Of a stretch of DNA of 64,000 nucleotides, positions 35,308-43,312 are shown piece by piece. Location of the stretch: NCBI GenBank assembly GCA_017621205.1, contig JAGATQ010000030.1, positions 21,803 to 85,802 of the forward strand, written 5' to 3'. The first letter of the stretch is position 1. The number at the start of each line of letters is the position of its first letter. A model generated the notes under the pieces. The model worked only from the letters and a program-made list of their open reading frames with translations, did not search any database and was not told the DNA's origin. A program made the position numbers and the translations under genes. The DNA is from Lachnospira sp. Lineage in GTDB: Bacteria > Bacillota > Clostridia > Lachnospirales > Lachnospiraceae.

Positions 35308-35736
35308 TTATTTTTTAGCTGTCGTTTTCTTTGCTGCTTTCTTGGTGGTTGTTGCCTTTTTAGTAGTGGTTGTCTTCTTAGCAGCCGCTTTTTTCCTGGC
35401 TGGCTTCTTAGTTCTTGATTCCAATACCTCTTTAATATATCTTGCCTTTTCAATATCGCCTTCTACCTTAAGCTTCATCAAAGCAACTGCCTGTAAAGGG
35501 TCACGCTTGCCGGAGATAATATTAATCAGGGTCTCTGCAGCACAGGTAAAAATCACATCCCGGTCGTGATATTCGTAAGGCTCAACGGTAAGAGTTCCGT
35601 CCTTTACCTCTGCATAAAATATGCCGCTGCCTTCACCAGTAATGTTAAACTGGTATGCTAAATGTTCGGTAACCTGACTCACATCAATATCCTGCATGGA
35701 ATCTTTAATCTGGTTAAATACCTCTTCAAATGTCAT
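35308..35736 (-). CDS. SCP2-domain protein with lysine/alanine/threonine-rich tail
   Basis: 142 aa. Residues about 1-105 form an SCP2 sterol-carrier-like domain (GIFYAEVKDGTLTVEPYEYH, ISGKRDPLQAVALMKLKVEG). The tail of about 33 residues is repeats of KK, AA and TTT (KKAAAKKTTTTKKATTTKKA), like histone H1 or bacterial nucleoid tails. SCP2 domains bind lipids or act as acceptor modules; a polybasic tail could bind nucleic acid or the membrane. AAAGGA precedes the ATG. Monocistronic. Confidence 0.75.
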   Translation of the reverse strand: MTFEEVFNQIKDSMQDIDVSQVTEHLAYQFNITGEGSGIFYAEVKDGTLTVEPYEYHDRDVIFTCAAETLINIISGKRDPLQAVALMKLKVEGDIEKARYIKEVLESRTKKPARKKAAAKKTTTTKKATTTKKAAKKTTAKK

Positions 35737-35942
35737 GTTGAACGTCCTTTCTCTTATCCATGTTTCTACGGGTTACAAAGTCATATTGTTTCATGCATGC
35801 ATGAAGCATATCACATCTGGCTTTATATTGGTACAAAGTATTTCGCACTGCGTGCTTTTTAAGCCTAACATAACACTAACATTTTTTCGACCATTGGTCA
35901 ATACAATTTTCCAAAAAATGTAAAAACTTATGACTATAATTA

Positions 35943-36002
35943 TTGTTTGCTTATTTTTTCTATGCTATACTAAAAAACAAACCGATTTCAAATAGCATAG
36001 AA
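35943..36002 (+). promoter_or_regulatory. Promoter and putative TetR operator
   Basis: TTGTTT (35943-35948), 17 bp, TATACT (35966-35971). Inverted arms TTCTATGCTAT (35958-35968) and ATAGCATAGAA (35992-36002) flank the start point; the left arm overlaps the -10. Likely autorepression by the TetR gene 20 nt downstream. Confidence 0.6.
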
Positions 36003-36021
36003 TGATGGAAGGTGATGCATA

Positions 36022-36642
36022 ATGGCAGGCAGCAGGAAGTACGACAGAATTATAGATGCGTTACAACAATTACTAGAGAGCAAGGAAATGGAATCAATAA
36101 CGGTTAGTGAGATTGCTAAGGTTGCGGGAATTGGAAAGGGAAGCATATATTACTATTTTTCCTCTAAGGTGGATATCTATGAGGCATTGATTGAGCGGAA
36201 TTATAAACAGCTATTTAAGACCTCTAAGCATCTTGCAGGGCAGACCGATGTACCAGTGTTTTCCCGTATCGCTATGTTGTTTCAGGTATGTAGGGATGCC
36301 TCAGATGTTTTTATTCACAAATCGGAGGAAGGAATAAACAGGGCTCCGCAGGAGAACGCATTTTTACACCATAAGTTTATGAAGTATTTTATCGGAGAGA
36401 TGAAACCTGTGCTAACAGAGATTATTAAACAGGGAATTGCAACAAAGGAGATTCAGTTTGCTTATCCGGACACGCTTTCAGAGATTGTATTGATTGTGTT
36501 GACCATAAAGTTTGATAATATGCTGGCACCGGGAAGTGCAGAGGAGATAGCAGAAACTGTAAAGGGATTAATTGCACTTCTGGAACAAGGGGCAGGTATA
36601 CAGAAAGGTGCATTGGATTATCTGTTGACTGTGTTACAGTAA
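36022..36642 (+). CDS. TetR/AcrR-family regulator
   Basis: 206 aa. N-terminal helix-turn-helix about 8-55 with SITVSEIAKVAGIGKGSIYY and YYFSSKVDIYEALIERNYK; the remainder is a helical ligand domain. No divergent partner: the neighbour on the left is the SCP2 gene transcribed away, which is a possible target. Confidence 0.88.
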   Translation: MAGSRKYDRIIDALQQLLESKEMESITVSEIAKVAGIGKGSIYYYFSSKVDIYEALIERNYKQLFKTSKHLAGQTDVPVFSRIAMLFQVCRDASDVFIHKSEEGINRAPQENAFLHHKFMKYFIGEMKPVLTEIIKQGIATKEIQFAYPDTLSEIVLIVLTIKFDNMLAPGSAEEIAETVKGLIALLEQGAGIQKGALDYLLTVLQ

Positions 36643-36711
36643 ATACCGCAAGCTTCGCTTATGGAGTTGGACCTTAAGTAATTGCTTATGTGTGCGAAGC
36701 TTGCGGTATTT
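36641..36711. terminator. 18-bp perfect stem between converging genes
   Basis: AAATACCGCAAGCTTCGC (36641-36658) pairs with 36694-36711; 35-nt loop. It overlaps the TetR stop and precedes the end of the converging GH74 gene. Long stem with weak U runs. Confidence 0.6.
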
Positions 36712-36718
36712 GACTTAT

Positions 36719-39700
36719 CTATTTTGTTTTCTTTTTTACAATCTTGGAATAATAACTATAAACCTTTTTTGAGATTCCATCAGATGTTTTGTAAATCTGA
36801 TAAGAACGTATCCGCACATAATAGGTTCGCCTTTTTTTAAGCTTTTTTACAGTATAGCTTTTTTTGTTTTTGGCTATGCGAATGGTTTTCGCACCCTTCA
36901 TGGATTTTTTTGTGCTAAGCTGTATTTCGTAACCGGATGCTTTTTTAATACGTTTCCATGATACTTTTAATGCCCGTTTCTTTGCTGTTAGCTTTGGAGC
37001 AGCCATCGCCTTCGCGGGTTTTGGTATCACAGTTTTAGAAGTGGTAGTTGAGGCATCCTTTTTATCAATATCTGTTGTAGTATTGGTGCCACTATTCGTC
37101 TTTGTTTCTGCAGAAGAATTGTTTCCAGAAGAGGCAGAAGAACCAGTACTGCTATCTGGATTTTTGTCTTCCGTAGAGGAAGTATCCCCGGTAGAAGAGG
37201 AAGAGCCAGTACTGCTGTCTGGATTTTTCTCTTCCGTAGAGGAAGTATCCCCGGTAGAAGAGGAAGAGCCAGTACTGCTGTCTGGATTTTTCTCTTCCGT
37301 AGAAGAAGTATCCCCGGTAGAAGAGGAAGAGCCGGTACTGCTGTCTGGATTTTTCTCTTCCGTAGAAGAAATATCCCCGGTAGAAGAGGAAGAACCAGTA
37401 CTGCTATCTGGGTTTTTGTCTTCCGTAGAGGAAGTATCTTCCGTAGAAGCAGGTGGATTTTCTATGGAGTTCCCATAGATAATACCCTGTCCATAGGTGG
37501 TGAAATAAAAGCGTCCAAAGGTACGCATATCTCCTACGATTTGTTTGCCATTTCCAATACCGCCAAACTGGGTGTTGCTGTCGTTGATTTGTACCCAGCT
37601 TTCTCCCCGGTCAATGGAGCGGAAGAATCCGGTGGTATTGTCAATTGTTCCCCAGATATACATAGCTGGAAAGCTTTGGTTCGCTGCTGCTTTTCCAAAA
37701 CCGATAGCTTCACATTCCGTAACATTGGAAACTAAGGTATTCGTACCCTGACTGCAATCATAAAAGGAAAGAGAAGCCTTGCTCCATCTTCCGTTTGCTT
37801 CATAGACAAGCCCTTCAAAGCCGGGAACTACCGTCATGCGGTTCAAATTACCAGTGTCACTAGATGCAATAGTTGAAAAAGTATTGCCTTGATTTTTACT
37901 ATAATAAAGCTTTTCTCTGGATGAAACATAAAGCAGGGAAGCATTCACTGTGTCTGTTAGTACCCTTGCCCCCTGTATTGTGCCGCCGTTAACGTTGAGT
38001 GCTTTGGGTGCAGAAAATGTGTCGGTGGAGGCTTGATAATCAAAGCGGTAAAGGTCTTTTCCAACATTTTCTGTGTAGCGGTCGGTAGTTGCTGTTGGCA
38101 TCCAATAAAATGCACTTCCGTCTGCGGCGATGGCACAGCTTCCCCGTTCGCCAAGTGTACTACTGCCCGGAACTTCATACCAGTTGGCACCGCCATCCTT
38201 AGAGTATTGCAAAGCGGCAACACTGGTTCCAGAGGTCGTATCCGTCTCACCGCACATTAACATAAGGCTGGGATTGGATTCACACACAGCGATTCCGGTT
38301 TTATCAATGGCGACTCCCTTATTGGAGACAGTTTGCTGTGTATCCTTACTATAGGAAGTACCGATTCGTTTCTTAGGCGGATTTAAAATATTTGTATGGG
38401 CAAATCCGCCTGCATCGTAAGCAACGCTTAAAAGCTCGTTTAACCCCTTGGCAGGAGCGACGATATCAAGTACAACGGTTTCCTCCATTCCCTCTGTATA
38501 AAAGCTTGCATATACCTTGCCGTCATTGTCAAATAGACTGGTAAGCAGGTAGGTTCCGTTGCCGGAGGATAAGAGTGCCTTGGAGGAATCATTCGGGAAA
38601 AAGGTAACGTCCCCTGACCAATGGGGCTTTTCATCTTCCACCCAGTCCTTGCCATTGTTTTTCAGACAAATCCGCTGTGTCTTGTTGACATTTGTCCACG
38701 TTGCACCATTGTCTGTCGAGGTAAATAGTGCAGTTCCCCATTCCTCTCCATAGGTCTGGGTAGTATCCTCATTGCGGTATAAGTCTTCATAGGTATTTAA
38801 TGTAGAAACAAGCATGTTTCCGTCCTCTGAAATACTAATTCCGCTTAAGGGATAATTTTTGCTGCCATAGCTTACATTCTGTTTGGTAAAGCTTTGGCTT
38901 GCAAAGTCAAAGATACCAAGATATCCACTCTCAGGACCATTTTCGAAATCCGTATTGGCAAAGGTGATATATGCTTTTTGGTTGGCGATAGTACAACGCT
39001 GTGGATAGGCACCGGAAAGGGCAGTACAGTTGATGCTTTCCCATGTCGTACCACTGCCGCTGTAGCAGTAAAACTGGTTGCTGGTGCTCCAATCTGCCAC
39101 ATAAACTCTGGATAGTCCGTTGATTGGGTGGCTGTCGTCCAGGAATACCATGCAGGTACCGACAGTATTCGTACCAGCTTGGTGCTCCCGGATTTTTGTC
39201 CATGTGTTGCCGGAATTGCTGGACTTCCATACACCGTCCTGGCGGGTAGCACAGTAAAGCACCTTTGTATTTAACGGGTCAACGACCAGACGCTCCCCTA
39301 CGTTTCTTGCCATGCCATTTCCATAGGATTGAAACGGTGTTTCTATGTAGGTGAAGGTTTTGCCGCCGTCCGTGGAACGCATCAGAAGTGAGGGTTCTGT
39401 AGCAGTATAGGTATAGCCACAGAAGATATAAACCGTGTTGGCATCTGCAGGGTCTACCGCAATAGAATCTACACCTAAGCCGCCATAGTATTCCTGTGTC
39501 AGACCCTCGCTTAATGGTGTCCAGACTCCGGTCGCTGCATTCAGACGGTAAGCACCTCCCACATCCGTTCTGGCATAAAAAATATCAGGGTTGTTAGTAG
39601 AGAGAATACCAGTGACAAATCCCCCTCCACCGATATTGACTGTTCCATATTGATAGGCAGCCTTACCCTCGCCGGGAGAGGTCGTGGTTGCCAGGGGAAT

Positions 39701-39784
39701 GGTTGCATTCATAAAACAAAATGTGCAGGTAACCGTTAGTGCAAGCAGTAATGCACCAAGGCGTTGTTTCATGTTTTTTTTCAT
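36719..39784 (-). CDS. Secreted GH74 xyloglucanase-like enzyme with Fn3 domain
   Basis: 1021 aa, AAGGAGG 6 nt before the ATG. Signal peptide about 1-33. Two seven-bladed propeller halves of GH74 span about 40-770, with repeated STDGGKTF/SGNTWTKI BNR-type loops and the N-terminal YARTDVGGAYR carrying one expected catalytic Asp. Then a Ser/Thr linker of five 21-residue repeats (about 778-882) and a C-terminal Fn3 domain (about 925-1021). It should cleave xyloglucan outside the cell. No anchor motif is seen, though the basic Fn3 may bind the wall. No other xyloglucan genes are adjacent. Confidence 0.85.
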   Translation of the reverse strand: MKKNMKQRLGALLLALTVTCTFCFMNATIPLATTTSPGEGKAAYQYGTVNIGGGGFVTGILSTNNPDIFYARTDVGGAYRLNAATGVWTPLSEGLTQEYYGGLGVDSIAVDPADANTVYIFCGYTYTATEPSLLMRSTDGGKTFTYIETPFQSYGNGMARNVGERLVVDPLNTKVLYCATRQDGVWKSSNSGNTWTKIREHQAGTNTVGTCMVFLDDSHPINGLSRVYVADWSTSNQFYCYSGSGTTWESINCTALSGAYPQRCTIANQKAYITFANTDFENGPESGYLGIFDFASQSFTKQNVSYGSKNYPLSGISISEDGNMLVSTLNTYEDLYRNEDTTQTYGEEWGTALFTSTDNGATWTNVNKTQRICLKNNGKDWVEDEKPHWSGDVTFFPNDSSKALLSSGNGTYLLTSLFDNDGKVYASFYTEGMEETVVLDIVAPAKGLNELLSVAYDAGGFAHTNILNPPKKRIGTSYSKDTQQTVSNKGVAIDKTGIAVCESNPSLMLMCGETDTTSGTSVAALQYSKDGGANWYEVPGSSTLGERGSCAIAADGSAFYWMPTATTDRYTENVGKDLYRFDYQASTDTFSAPKALNVNGGTIQGARVLTDTVNASLLYVSSREKLYYSKNQGNTFSTIASSDTGNLNRMTVVPGFEGLVYEANGRWSKASLSFYDCSQGTNTLVSNVTECEAIGFGKAAANQSFPAMYIWGTIDNTTGFFRSIDRGESWVQINDSNTQFGGIGNGKQIVGDMRTFGRFYFTTYGQGIIYGNSIENPPASTEDTSSTEDKNPDSSTGSSSSTGDISSTEEKNPDSSTGSSSSTGDTSSTEEKNPDSSTGSSSSTGDTSSTEEKNPDSSTGSSSSTGDTSSTEDKNPDSSTGSSASSGNNSSAETKTNSGTNTTTDIDKKDASTTTSKTVIPKPAKAMAAPKLTAKKRALKVSWKRIKKASGYEIQLSTKKSMKGAKTIRIAKNKKSYTVKKLKKRRTYYVRIRSYQIYKTSDGISKKVYSYYSKIVKKKTK
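37137..37457. repeat. Five tandem 63-bp repeats within the GH74 gene
   Basis: The period is exactly 63 bp (unit starts 37143, 37206, 37269, 37332, 37395), coding 21 residues of the type EEKNPDSSTGSSSSTGDTS. Units are nearly identical in DNA, so the array is recent and may vary in copy number among strains. Confidence 0.85.
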
Positions 39785-39856
39785 AAGATACCTCCTTGTT
39801 TGATAAAATAGAAAATTCGTATAGTCTTACAAGCAAGCTTGCACAGCATTTTTATC

Positions 39857-40050
39857 ATTATAACATAATTATCTGTCTAAACTCTACTTTAATGTAATCC
39901 GACCTAAGGGTATCCTCCCAGCTTCGCCGGGCCCCTCCTTAGGTCTATTATAACATAATTATCTGTCTAAACTCTACTTTAATGTAATCCGACCTAAGGG
40001 TATCCTCCCAGCTTCGCCGGGTCCCTCCTTAGGTCTGCTATAACATAATC
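39857..40050. repeat. Two 90-bp tandem repeats in the GH74 leader region
   Basis: 39857-39946 and 39947-40036 are identical apart from one base, and a third unit begins at 40037 (14 nt). Each unit holds a hairpin GACCTAAGG/CCTTAGGTC. The 422-nt gap between the GH74 and NlpC genes otherwise holds only a terminator. Position upstream of the GH74 start suggests a leader or operator role. Confidence 0.8.
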
Positions 40051-40083
40051 CAATCTAATATACTCAAAGTTTGCACATAAAAA

Positions 40084-40137
40084 ATAGAATCCTCCCGATG
40101 TCATAGCGTTTCATAGCCTGACATAAGAGGATTCTAT
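40084..40137 (-). terminator. Terminator of the NlpC/P60 gene
   Basis: ATAGAATCCTC/GAGGATTCTAT, 32-nt loop, followed on the minus strand by ATTTTTTA. About 70 nt past the stop at 40207. Confidence 0.7.
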
Positions 40138-40206
40138 AATTTAAGAAGGTTTTTTGTTAGCGTTATTAATCGTTGATGAGCTGTATTGATTTATAATCGG
40201 AAAGGG

Positions 40207-40902
40207 TTATTTAATAACCCGCCCGGCTGCACAGATATGTCGGTAATTATATTTAGAAACAAGAATTCCATTTTTGGGGGTGGAGGCATGAACAACCTTG
40301 CCCTCACCGATATATAATGCTACATGACCACAGCTCCTCTTGCTAGAACCATAAAATAACAGGTCTCCCGCTTTTAAATTATTCTTGCTGACTTTGACAC
40401 GTTTACTGCCTGTGAGCTGTCCATAGGCATTGTGGGATAACCGATAGCCAAACTTTTTGTAGACGGACATGGTAAAACCAGAACAGTCGGTTCCATGGGT
40501 TAAGCTTGAGCCACCATAACGGTAAGGATTGCCGACATGTAAAAGTGCATATTCCACGACCTCCCGCTGTTTCTGTGTCATCTTAGAAAAATCAAATATT
40601 GTTACCTTGCAGGTGTAGCTTTTGGATTTGGTTTTAGCAGTAATCTTAGCAGTACCTGCTTTTTTGGGAGTTAGTTTTCCGTTCTTTACAGTGACAATTT
40701 TTTTGTTAGAAGAACTCCATTTCACGTTCTTCTTGCTGTTTTTTAATTTTAATGTGTAAGTCTCATCTAAGCCAAGTACCAGCTTCTGACGATTAAGCTT
40801 TGGCGTTGATGATTTTGCTGCATGGGTAGTTGTTGTTGTATTAGGGAATAAACTACATAACAGTACAGTTAATAATAGTACTGTTTTTATTTTTCGTTTC
40901 AT
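40207..40902 (-). CDS. Secreted NlpC/P60 endopeptidase with Big_2-like domain
   Basis: 231 aa from the ATG at 40902 (AGGAAGGA upstream). Signal peptide about 1-28. Big_2-like domain about 33-100 (VKWSSSNKKIVTVKNGKLTP, KKAGTAKITAK). NlpC/P60 domain about 110-231 with catalytic Cys in HGTDCSGFTMSVY, His in CGHVALYIGEG and the third polar residue in VVHAST. Cuts gamma-D-Glu-diaminoacid bonds in peptidoglycan, in wall remodelling or sporulation. Its promoter overlaps an array of TTGTAACA boxes. Confidence 0.88.
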   Translation of the reverse strand: MKRKIKTVLLLTVLLCSLFPNTTTTTHAAKSSTPKLNRQKLVLGLDETYTLKLKNSKKNVKWSSSNKKIVTVKNGKLTPKKAGTAKITAKTKSKSYTCKVTIFDFSKMTQKQREVVEYALLHVGNPYRYGGSSLTHGTDCSGFTMSVYKKFGYRLSHNAYGQLTGSKRVKVSKNNLKAGDLLFYGSSKRSCGHVALYIGEGKVVHASTPKNGILVSKYNYRHICAAGRVIK

Positions 40903-40948
40903 AATAAAATCCTTCCTGACTATTATTTCTTTCATTTTTTTGGCAATT

Positions 40949-41019
40949 TGTAACTGTGTTGTAACACATTGTAACACAAATATTAAATTTGTCAACTATT
41001 TTGTAACAATTTTGTAACA
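40949..41019 (-). promoter_or_regulatory. Promoter overlapped by five TTGTAACA boxes
   Basis: Minus-strand promoter TTGACA (40990-40995), 16 bp, TACAAT (40968-40973). Plus-strand boxes TTGTAAC(A/T) start at 40949, 40959, 40969, 41001 and 41012, so spacing is 10, 10, 32 and 11 bp: same helical face. Three lie at or below the -10, two above the -35. Looks like a cooperative operator. Confidence 0.6.
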
Positions 41020-41220
41020 TTTAATATGCAACAAAATGTGACAGGAGTAATTTTTTTTGTGTGCATAATCTCCCATCATTTACAGATACTAACAACATAA
41101 ATCTGACGTTAGCTTCAGATGAGAACCGTTTGCTTGTGTTCGGAAGTCTTTTTATGCTTCCGGTATTGTTCAGGTCAAACAAAGAAAAATTTTAAAATTA
41201 GTAAATAAGGAGAGAAAAAG

Positions 41221-41766
41221 ATGAAAGCAACAGGAGTCGTTAGACGAATTGATAACCTTGGCAGAATTGTAATTCCAAAAGAGATTAGAAGAACGTTACG
41301 AATAAGAGAGGGGGATCCGTTGGAGATTTTCACGAACCATGATGGTGATGTTATATTAAAGAAATATTCCCCGATTGGTGAGCTTTCTACATTTGCTCAG
41401 GCATATACGGATTCTATCTCCCAGCTTCTTGGCAAAACAGCAGTCGTATGTGACAGAGACCAGATTATTGCAGCATCAGGAACGGATAAAAAGGCGTTAC
41501 AGGGACAGGAGATTAATAAAGGCGTGGAAGAAATGATTGAAGATAGAAAAAGTCTGGTTGCCCATTCCGGGGATAAAAACTATGTCAACGTGACAGAGAA
41601 TGCAATTAATTTCTATGCACAGGCAGCAGCTACGATTATCTGCGAGGGGGATGCCATTGGTGCGGTTATGATATTAGATCAGGATGAAAATTCCAAGATT
41701 GGTGAAAATGAGCTGAAGATGGTTACGGTAGCAGCAGATTTTCTTGGAAGACAGATGGAAGGATAG
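41221..41766 (+). CDS. spoVT: Stage V sporulation regulator SpoVT
   Basis: 181 aa, the family length. N-terminal AbrB swapped-hairpin domain about 1-52 (MKATGVVRRIDNLGRIVIPK, EIRRTLRIREGDPLEIF), then a GAF-like domain about 56-178. SpoVT modulates sigma-G-dependent forespore genes. AGGAG precedes the ATG. Monocistronic with its own terminator. A paralogue with this AbrB start but other function (AbrB) is excluded by the GAF domain. Confidence 0.92.
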   Translation: MKATGVVRRIDNLGRIVIPKEIRRTLRIREGDPLEIFTNHDGDVILKKYSPIGELSTFAQAYTDSISQLLGKTAVVCDRDQIIAASGTDKKALQGQEINKGVEEMIEDRKSLVAHSGDKNYVNVTENAINFYAQAAATIICEGDAIGAVMILDQDENSKIGENELKMVTVAADFLGRQMEG

Positions 41767-41780
41767 GCAGGTACGATATC

Positions 41781-41809
41781 AATAGCCAGCTATGATGCTG
41801 GCTATTTTT
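41781..41809. terminator. Terminator between spoVT and the ABC locus
   Basis: AATAGCCAGC-TATGAT-GCTGGCTATT with TTT after it. It ends inside the last codons of the converging gene at 41802, so it may act on both strands. Confidence 0.85.
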
Positions 41810-42446
41810 CACTTATTTTTAAATTTAATATATATGCCAGAAGAATGATAGCAAGGGCAGCAAGACATTCTAATATAATGGTTATCGGGTAAATTTCCTG
41901 CATGAGGTTTGCAACGGAATAATAAACAAGTGGATTACTCTCTCCCTGATAAAAAAAGCAGGCATAGCTCATATACAAAAATAATAGTCCAACTGCAAAG
42001 AAAAGATTTTTTGATAAAAACACCAGCAGGTAATATTCTGCTCCACATAATAGCAGTGCAGCAAAAACAGATATCAGCTCGGCTAATGAAATCATGTTAT
42101 AACAAAGAATAATACTTAGGGGTATCATAACAACTACAAACTCCAGCAGAGAAAAAACAAAAATATAAAGCTTATTTTTTTGATGGAAAAAATGAAAGGA
42201 ATCGGCATCACAGGCAATATATTTGGACAACACGAGCCCTAGCCAGATAACAAAGCAGAGGGGGAGAGTAAAGTATAAAAACGGTGAGAAGTACATTCTT
42301 ATCACATCAATATCCTTTATTCTATCTGACAGAAATTTCATGATAAGGAGAAGAGAGGAATAACATATCACTAATGTAATTAATTTGGGCAGAATTGCTT
42401 TTTTATTTTCAAATAAATATAAATTTACCAGTCTTTGATTAAACAT
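41802..42446 (-). CDS. Membrane protein of an ABC exporter
   Basis: 214 aa with about six hydrophobic segments and little else. The ATG lies inside the end of the ATPase gene (22-nt overlap) with GAGGAAGGA upstream. Last gene of a locus of small secreted protein, large permease, ATPase and this protein. No motif beyond topology. Confidence 0.65.
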   Translation of the reverse strand: MFNQRLVNLYLFENKKAILPKLITLVICYSSLLLIMKFLSDRIKDIDVIRMYFSPFLYFTLPLCFVIWLGLVLSKYIACDADSFHFFHQKNKLYIFVFSLLEFVVVMIPLSIILCYNMISLAELISVFAALLLCGAEYYLLVFLSKNLFFAVGLLFLYMSYACFFYQGESNPLVYYSVANLMQEIYPITIILECLAALAIILLAYILNLKISEK

Positions 42447-43261
42447 AGATATCCTTCCTCTAACGTTGGTGCAGCCACATCTGCATCCAGTTTATTTTTG
42501 CTAATGATTCGCACCGTCTTGTCCTTCGCTTTCACGACCATATAATCACATTTTAAATGGGATAATTCCTGTTGTGGTATTTCATAGGTCTTGTTTTGTG
42601 CGTGGCAAGCGATGTTTTCGGCAGTATCACAGGTTATTATTCTGCCTTCATTCATGACAATGATTTTGTCGCAGGAATGTTCCAAATCTGCTACAATGTG
42701 CGATGACATAATAGTAACGGAAGCCTTTGGGAAATTGGTAATAACAGTCTGGATATTAATCTGTTCTTCAACATCCAAGCCTACGGTCGGTTCATCCATT
42801 ACAATAAATGGCGGATTACCGAGCAGGCATTGTGCAATGCCAAGCCTTCTAAGCATTCCGCCGGAAAGCTTTGCAGCCTTTTTGTGCCGCTCTGTCTCCA
42901 GATTTGTCTTGTCAATGGCATTGTCAACTTCGTTTAGCATATCCGTTTTTTTCATTCCCTTGGCTTTACAATAAAACAGCAGCATTTCCTCCACCGAAAA
43001 TTCCTGAAATGCATGGTAGTGCTGTGGAAGATAACCAATAGTATTCCGGTAAGTTTTTTTGTTTGCATCCATTTCATTAAAGGTAACAGTGTTGGTGGGG
43101 GTAGGGTAAATGCCGACCAGACATTTTAACAGGGTTGTCTTTCCCGCTCCGTTTGGTCCTAACAGTCCATAAATTCCGTCCTCCAGCTCAAAACTCAAAT
43201 TCTTTAGAATGGGGTGCCTGCCAAATTTTTTGTTGAGGTTCTTTATTGCTAATTGGTTCAA
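42425..43261 (-). CDS. ABC transporter ATP-binding protein
   Basis: 278 aa. Walker A GPNGAGKTTLL (about 35-45), Q-loop LPQHYHAF, signature KLSGGMLRRLG, Walker B PFIVMDEPTVGLD, H-loop MSSHIVAD. Resembles ATPases of ABC-2 exporters. Between the two membrane components of the locus. Confidence 0.88.
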   Translation of the reverse strand: MNQLAIKNLNKKFGRHPILKNLSFELEDGIYGLLGPNGAGKTTLLKCLVGIYPTPTNTVTFNEMDANKKTYRNTIGYLPQHYHAFQEFSVEEMLLFYCKAKGMKKTDMLNEVDNAIDKTNLETERHKKAAKLSGGMLRRLGIAQCLLGNPPFIVMDEPTVGLDVEEQINIQTVITNFPKASVTIMSSHIVADLEHSCDKIIVMNEGRIITCDTAENIACHAQNKTYEIPQQELSHLKCDYMVVKAKDKTVRIISKNKLDADVAAPTLEEGYLCLIKDW

Positions 43262-43312
43262 ATCGTTCCTGCCTCCTTTGCGGGATGTATTTGTGCTGCG
43301 TTCTGATATTGA

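Noticed and set aside
35342..35569. Plus-strand valine-rich frame opposite the SCP2 gene
   Set aside because: It is the complement of the lysine/threonine repeat tail and has no ribosome site.
37041..37478. 145-codon plus-strand frame with valine/glutamate repeats
   Set aside because: Antisense shadow of the GH74 linker repeats.
39857..40050. CRISPR array
   Set aside because: Units are directly joined 90-bp repeats with no spacers and no cas genes nearby.
41040..41220. Riboswitch-like leader before spoVT
   Set aside because: Only a 6-bp hairpin (CGGAAG/CTTCCG) is visible; no known aptamer pattern.
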